NCBI GenBank assembly: GCA_031472005.1
Contig: PZJY01000004.1
Location: 2,454,556 to 2,518,555, forward strand
Reading direction: 5' to 3'
Source: Tetracladium setigerum
Lineage: Eukaryota; Ascomycota; Leotiomycetes; Helotiales
Length of the DNA stretch: 64,000 nt
Shown here: positions 57,995 through 64,000 of the stretch, piece by piece
Position numbering within the stretch: position 1 is the first letter of the stretch
How the letters are laid out: the number at the start of each line of letters is the position of its first letter
The notes under the pieces: generated by a model
Databases searched by the model: none
Told to the model about the DNA's origin: nothing
Seen by the model: the letters and a program-made list of their open reading frames with translations, nothing else
Translations under genes and position numbers: made by a program

Positions 57995-58503
57995 TATGAA
58001 TGACGAGATGGATTAGCTTGTGTGGATTGTACAACTCGACCCGGTGAAGATTGCTCTGAGGATGAAAACGATGGAGGTGACCAAGTTGCCGAGTGAGGAG
58101 GGTGGTGAGATTTATTAGTGCTATCACACCATAGTTTGGGCTGGAGCAAGATTTAAGGGAACAGGGACTGTATTCAGGAGTACAAGCAGCTCGCCTACGT
58201 TTGCTACCACAATATAAGACTTCAATCACACTCATTTAACTTGATCAGCCCCGTACTTACCGTGCTCTCCCCCTCTACTCCTAAGTGATATCTCAAGTGT
58301 TACCAGCAAAACGGATCTCTCTTTGGGTAAAGGTTTTTGGGCCCAGGTAAAAAAGAAGGTTTTGGGAATCTCTCTATGTATAAGTACACTATAAATACAC
58401 CATCTTTCTTTCAGGCAAGGGCAAACTGGAATTCTGTTAAAAGGAAGCGTGCAAATGCAGAACATTTATCCCCCACGTCCACCTAAAGATTGCAGGTTGG
58501 CTC
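57995..58503. other. Convergent 3' spacer
   Basis: About 500 bases between the stop of the Pro/Gln-rich locus (plus) and the stop of the helicase gene (minus). No gene-like frame was seen. Confidence 0.5.
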
Positions 58504-61204
58504 CTAAACGAATTCAGTTCGCAGGGCATTCTTTCTCTCAGCATAAGCAAAGAGTTTGAAGATGTGACGGCTTTGTGATCTTTGCCGAACGCCTCGAGAC
58601 AACTCCTTGTTGCCGAGATTGTTGATAACATTCAACATATCTGTGTTGCAAATGACAACAAGCAGGTATCTGGCACGAGTGAGTGCTACGTTGAGTCTTG
58701 ACGCTTGACCCGTGAAGCCAGTGCCCAAAGAACGAACAAAATCGAGGAAGATCACATCGTTCTCATGACCTTGAGATTCATCGGTGGTTCTAGACTGGAC
58801 TCGGTCTCCCCATCTGTTATCTGTGATCAATTGCTTGTATCGAAAAGCCTGGGCCCGGTACATGGAGATGATGGTGATTCCGCCAGTGAATGCAGTCTCG
58901 GCAAGAATGTCGTTGATCTTGGTACCTACAAGGTCGAGATGGAGAGGATTGATGAGAGATGTGCCATCATCCGCCTTGTGGGACCTGGAACCGTGCGCAT
59001 TTATGACAACGAGAGAAGTATTGCCATCAAAATCCCACTTCTTGGTAACGGTACGGAGGATATCAGTAAACTCGTCCTTTACACCAGCAGCGAGCTTGAC
59101 TTGCCCATGGTACCATTCAGATGACGCAAACTCCCCAACATCAGTTCTGCATCGGAATTGCTCCTTCAGCATCACCATTGGATAGCCATTTCGAATATAA
59201 CGAACCATATAAGAAAGTAAGCGTTGATTTTGAAAAGGGTTGATGAACTGAGCAGGAGGCTTATCGCGCTCTCTACCAGCACTCAAGACTGTGGGTCCCA
59301 TCTGATTTGGATCACCGAGACTCCAGTGGACAGCATCTGGATAGAATGCAGGGACAATAAGATATGAGAGCTCGGAAGTACGACAGGCTTCATCGAGAAT
59401 GACCAACTTGGCGGGGAAGTTTGTGTACAGATTAACCTTCGACGCGTTGTTTAACGTGCAGAAAATCACATCCGACTGGGCAATGGCGACGTTCTGTAGC
59501 TTCGTGATGACTGTCATGATCTTGGTCTTATCGGCCTTGTCAAGACTGCCTTGGATATCGTCGAAACCGGAGTGTATGTTTAGCTGATTGAAGAGGAACG
59601 CAAAGTCTTCGTCATTGTTCTCGGATGGTTCTCCGTTAGGACCAGGTCTCCCGTTGTTCTCGAGAATATCGATCATTCTGCGTGACAGGGACAGTTGCTC
59701 ATGAACTCGACGAGGATCGCCCTTCTTAAGGGAATGGGCATGATCTCTTGGCATCTTCCGAAACTGGGCATTGATGAAGAACTCTTGCTCTTGAGCGTTA
59801 TCATCAATTTCTTGGTACCGGTTGGGAACTCGGGTACATTCCTCGAGCTTGTACTCGGAAATGACAATGTTCTTTTCACCCTTAAGGTTGTGTACACGTG
59901 TGACAGTCAATCCAAGATTTTTGTCTTGATTGAATTTCTCGAAGCCGACGGCTGCATCATCGACCTGCTTGTTTGCTGGGCATAGGTATAGAACAGGGAA
60001 TTTCTTCTTTGCATCTCCTTCATTTTGGCTCAGCAGTTCACCAATTATTGTCATAGCCAGGGTAGATTTTCCTGATCCAGATGGTCCAACAGTGACAACA
60101 GTGGAGTTCGTGATGTTGGAAAGGCTATTGCGAACTTGAAGTTGAGAAGGGGAGAAGTTTTGGTGGAGATTCTTCGGGCCACATCGCGCGAGCAGATCGA
60201 TGGTACCGTTATTTGGTTTGAGAGGCTGTCCAAGGATGAATCTCGCCTTGTCTGCACATGTTTGAGAATTCTTGCAATTGTCGAAGAATTGATCGAGGGC
60301 ACGCAGCTCGTCGTTGAGGGTCCGATGATCATTTTCTGTAATAAACTGAATCTCGACCTTTGTGGCATTTTTAATTGCACGAGTAAAGTCTTCGATCTTG
60401 TTGTATCTAGTATGGATGGAAGGGATTCTCAGAGAGGAGTACTGGCGTGGAGTGTTTGCAGAAGCATCATCATCTGCCAAACGCAAAAGAGGACGGTCGA
60501 CGGCCAACCAGACTATATGATAGTTAGTAATCCAAAGGTTACCGTTAAAATAACGCAAACTTACCTATGTTCTCAATGTAACATCCCTCTGGATTATTGA
60601 CACAGGTTGCATGCCAGAGTTCTTCAATAGAGCCGTTGGGGGAAGATTTATCTTCAGAATTAAACCTTGGCGTTTTTGACTTCTGTGGCATCGCAACCTT
60701 CCCGGAATATTCAGCATATTTCAAGCCAATAAGCTTTAGTTCAAACTTCTGCGATACATGTGGTTTGGGGATGTCATTCTTAGCCCAATTAACGCCAACG
60801 TGGTACCGAACGCAAAGACTTCCGTCGCCCAAGAAAGAGCCAGGAGCTTCCACAAACGTTGCGTAAAATGACTTGTTAGCTAACTTGAGGTTTGTTAAAT
60901 CAATCATATCCTGCTCATAAATAGCAGCATAGGCATGGTAGAATCGGTAAGACATTTCATCCTGAAACGCAAGCTTGGCGGGCTGAATTTTCAGTGCTGG
61001 TCTGTCCTCAAGCTTTAGGTAGTTGCTTCGCAAAGACATTCCAACATTTGGAGTACGTGAGGTGGCTGAATTCCTAAGATCTTGCTCATGATTGATGCCT
61101 GGCTGGGTGGCGTCTTCTTCATCGATTTGAATGTCATTATTGATGACCACACCCGCATTGATGTTGTCCCCATTGAGGTGCGGCAGCTCGAGGTATTCAG
61201 CCAT
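58504..61204 (-). CDS. Superfamily 1 (Upf1-like) DNA/RNA helicase
   Basis: ATP-dependent nucleic-acid helicase, 882 aa, two exons (61204-60565 and 60512-58504). The first about 250 residues form a family-specific N-terminal part (FYHAYAAIYEQDMIDLTNLKL; SFLGDGSLCVRYHVG). The SF1 core starts near residue 340. Motifs: Walker A GPSGSGKSTLA (about 357); motif II VILDEACRTSELS (about 587; DEAC rather than DEAA); motif III HWSLGDPNQMGPTV; motif IV region LKEQFRCR; then ITIISMYRAQ; motif V TTDESQGHENDVIFLDFVRS; motif VI RLNVALTRARYLLVV. These place it in the Upf1/AAA_12 group. It lacks the Upf1 zinc domain, so it is not Upf1 itself. Substrate and process are unknown. Confidence 0.88.
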
Positions 61205-62494
61205 GACTGAATGATACTGGAATAAGTTAGTTTATAAGCTTGAAGATGTAGCAAGCAGTAAATTATCACTAATAGCTCATAGATCGAACCCTTGACAGGC
61301 GCGGGAACCTCGAAGAGGTGGGTGGTGCGGAGGTAGGAAATCCGCCATTGATCTAAGGGAGAGGACGAGGAGATTGATGATTACATTCAGACCAATGAAG
61401 CTATATTCAACGTATCAATCCTATAGTCAGGTTAGAAAGTCTGCAGAAAGCTAGTTGAAGAGGTGGCAGACTTACTGTGTGATGGAAGCTGCCTTCGACC
61501 TACTTGAGAGGCGGCGCTGAGCGTTGAATTCGTTCACACAAATGGATTGAGTCTGCGGACGCGTAAGCATTAATTGGCTATCTTTCGCGATCGTTAGCGC
61601 GTTTTTAGGGACCCAATTAGGGCAAAAAAAGTGAATTTGAGAACTTACCAATTGATCGATTCGAGGAGATCGAGGTGCTGTTCGAAACGATGCAGTGACG
61701 AGAGAAGAAGTCGAAATGGGAAAGAATTTGGGTTTTGTAAGCTTGATCGACGAGCTTTCCGGGGAGATTCAAATTTATTCAACGATTCTGTCAATACAGA
61801 GCTCGCGGGAGGAGGATGAGGGAATGAGGATGAGGGAGGGAAGTGGTGAGATCGGAAGATGGGTTGGGAGGTGGAGAGCTCGAAGTGCTGTTCGAAACGA
61901 TGCGTTGAGGAAAGATGGAAGTCGAAATGGGAATGAGGTTTGGGGTTTGAAAGCTTGATCCGCGAGCTTTCGGGAGAGATTTGGATTAAATCAACGGTCT
62001 GCTGTACAGATACCGCGGAGGCGAAGGAGGGGAAAATACATTGGAGATGGGTTGGAGATGAAGAGGGGAGGATGAAGAGGAGAGTGAGGTCGAGAAAATA
62101 AAGACATAGAGCTAATGCTTCCCTAGAAAAGAGATGCCTGCATAGTAGACCGAACTTTGACAATATTTCACTTATGAACTTCAATTAATATATCAGCATT
62201 GGACCTGAAGAGAACGACTTAGATTGAGGTGTCTTCACTTTCATTGAGGCAGCCAAGACCTTGATGTCAGGACAAAACATCGATTTCGAGCAATTAGACA
62301 AAAGGCCTGCAACTTTACTAGATGATATCGATATTACTGGGCAGAGGTAGGCATAATTGGATGCTGATCACGCAACTCGAAAGCTCGAGTAGACTGAGAA
62401 AGATAAGTCACAGTAGTCTTAATTCTTTGGCATCAAGATTATATTATCTGACTAATTTCTACATAAATTATCTCAACATTGGCTCTAATTCCAC
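61205..62494. other. Helicase upstream region with a direct duplication
   Basis: 1.3 kb between the helicase start and the stop of the GH28 gene, both on the minus strand. It contains a 150-base direct repeat (61671-61820 and 61881-62031). The minus-strand frame 61645-62184 runs across both copies and looks accidental. Confidence 0.5.
61671..62031. repeat. Two ~150-base imperfect direct repeats, 210-base period
   Basis: Copy 1 is about 61671-61820, copy 2 about 61881-62031. Both start GTGCTGTTCGAAACGATGC. They share GAAGTCGAAATGGGAA, then a T/G stretch, AAGCTTGATC, CGAGCTTTC and GGAGA, GATT.AAAT. About 60 purine-rich bases separate them. They lie upstream of the helicase start; the role is unknown. 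Confidence 0.75.
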
Positions 62495-64000
62495 TCAGCT
62501 GGGACAACCTGAGGCTGGAAAGTTGCAGGATTGGTTAAATCCACCTACGATGTGAACATCCTCGAACACAAAGTTACTGCAGCTCCCCTCTCCGCACAGG
62601 ACGTAATAATCATATGCAGTGCTGGCTGCAGTTCCAGTGACATTCTTGAAATAGAAGTTCTCCATGATCACTCCGTTCGAGGGAGTGCCAGTTGGACCAC
62701 CATTAAGGTAATCTTGCTGGACATCAATACCATATGTTTCAATATTGCTCACAGCGATGTTGTTGTAGGTAATATTTGAGATGAAGCCGGTCGTATTAAA
62801 ATTGGACTTGATACGAGGCCCATTTGTTGAGTCGACGACGACGATATCGGTGAACTGAGAAGAAGGGTCAGAGATGATGATAATTGCAGAAATTTAAATA
62901 CTTACCAGAATGTTTGTGACGTTGTTGTTGCTTTTTCCTCCAACAGATCCAATGCTGATTCCATGGCCACCTGAGCAGTACATGTCTGAGACGGTGATGT
63001 TATTTCCACTTGTAATTGCTACGCAGTCATCCTGGTTGAAAACAGTGGAGTTTGTGATGATGGAGTTGTTGCTGCCACTCATGTCAAACCCATCGGAGTT
63101 GTGTGCAGCAGGAAGACCGTTGCTGCGAGCATTAGGTGCATTTCCTTCCGTGTTGTCAAGATGGATATTTCGGAATATGGCATCCGAGGTACTTCCGATG
63201 CTAAAACAATGGGCGGGCCAATTCTTGATGTTCAAATTCTGAACAACAGATCCAAGGGTAAATTTACTGATGGCAATGAAGTGGTTGGGTCTAGCATTTC
63301 TTGTTAGATAAATGCTCGTCCTTGACTAGACCTAGGACTTACTTGGGAACTCCTCCGTTGCTGCCAATTCCATCCCAATAGAGAGGTCCATTTCCATCAA
63401 TAATGTGGCCAGGCGCTCCTTGGATTGTGACGTTCTTTCCTGAGATGGTGATGACATCAAAGGAGCTGCTATTGGTAAATGCAAAGGTTGTGGTACCCGC
63501 GAATGTGACAACAGAATTTTGCTTCAATTTCGTGAGATTAATACTGCTGTTTGTTGGCGCCGAGATGTCTTGAAGAATAATGTTGGTGCACGCGGCGACT
63601 GCAGGGGCAATCTGCGAGAAGTCCGTACAAACGCACGCTGCTGGCGACGATGAGGAAGAGGCTGACGAGGAAGAGGTAGTTGACGAGGAGAAAGTGGTAG
63701 TCGACGAGGAGAAGGTGGTTGCTAGCGAGGAAGAGGTAGTGGTAGACGAAGAAACTACTATTAAAGAAGTCGTTGTCGGGGAGGAAGAAGTTGATGGAGA
63801 CGAAGTTGGCTGGGCGGTCACAACACAAGAACAAGCAGAGGAAACTCTGCTTGGCAGGTCTGAGCAGCCACCGAGATAATCAGGGATCGCGCTTGGAGCA
63901 GCGACAACCGCTGTTGTGTAAGTTGCACAGAAAGTGCTGACAGCATCGCTGTACCGAGCATCGACCAGATTACGTAGGCAATTGTCGCGATTGCATCTGA
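62495..64000 (-). CDS. GH28 endopolygalacturonase, 5' end outside window
   Basis: Secreted pectin-degrading enzyme. Exons in the window: 64000-63343 (incomplete at 5'), 63290-62906, 62854-62495 (stop). The upstream part is a Cys-rich domain (RDNCLRNLVDARYSDAVSTFC.., CSDLPSRVSSACSCV) followed by a Ser/Thr-only linker of about 60 residues. The catalytic domain begins CTDFSQIAPAVAACTNIILQDISA. Right-handed beta-helix motifs: GHIIDGNGPLYWDG; NSDGFDMSGSNN (usual NTDGFD, here Ser for Thr); NQDDCVAITSG with the catalytic Asp pair; CSGGHGISIGSVGG; GPRIKSNF (RIK). The end, CGEGSCSNFVFEDVHI..CNFPASGCPS, has the paired cysteines of fungal endo-PGs. The modular N-terminus is unusual for classical endo-PGs, which normally start with a short propeptide. 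Confidence 0.93.
63640..63790 (-). repeat. Ser/Thr linker-coding repeat in GH28 gene
   Basis: Imperfect repeats of a 24-30-base unit (GACGAGGAGAA.GTGGTAGTC on the plus strand) encode SSSTTTFSSSTT-type linker sequence. Copy number is likely to vary between strains. Confidence 0.7.

Noticed and set aside
61645..62184. 179-codon minus-strand frame with internal repeats
   Set aside because: It runs through the two 150-base DNA repeats, has biased composition and no family; the repeat itself is the better description.

Overview
The window is nuclear DNA of a filamentous ascomycete (Pezizomycotina). Genes are split by many introns of about 46-105 bases with GT..AG ends and CTAAC-like branch sites. 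The families are typically fungal: a Zn2Cys6 regulator, 14-helix-type MFS exporter, 2EXR and DUF6594 proteins, LysM/CBM18/WSC chitin binders, GH71 and GH28 enzymes. A Leotiomycete-like plant-associated fungus would fit, but I cannot fix the taxon from sequence alone. No CRISPR, tRNA, rRNA or intact transposon was seen.

Layout. 0.5-9.8 kb, all minus strand: a Wbp11-type splicing protein, a 12-exon MFS transporter, a Zn2Cys6 transcription factor just upstream of it, and the box C/D snoRNP factor Bcd1. 10.9-18.7 kb, plus strand: an orphan protein and a DENN-domain/coiled-coil protein. The stretches from 11.5 to 15.7 kb and from 18.7 to 21.9 kb are simple-sequence-rich and have no convincing gene. 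21.9-25.2 kb, minus: a 2EXR protein and a DUF6594 membrane protein. 25.2-30.2 kb is a second desert. 30.2-43 kb holds a large orphan fungal protein, dynein light chain roadblock divergent from IPI1, a DUF262 protein, and a secreted CREG-like protein divergent from ribosomal protein eS30.

44-55.3 kb is the most notable part. It contains three secreted-protein genes: a GH71 alpha-1,3-glucanase with a mucin-like N-terminal region and a Cys-rich C-terminal tail; a NucA/NucB-like nuclease; and, divergent from it, a LysM-CBM18x3-LysM-WSC chitin-binding protein. A decayed fragment of a second GH71-type tail lies next to them. The combination suggests attack on, or remodelling of, fungal cell walls together with extracellular DNA degradation; this is inference. 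56.8-64 kb carries a broken Pro/Gln-rich gene, an SF1 (Upf1-like) helicase and a GH28 polygalacturonase that runs off the window end.

Two themes run through the window. Several genes use microexons of 8-15 nt that ORF-based reading misses. Three genes (Wbp11, DENN, the Pro/Gln-rich gene) show single-base losses in short homopolymers that break otherwise conserved frames. In the two housekeeping genes these look more like consensus errors than natural decay. Exon borders below were placed by eye and checked for phase.
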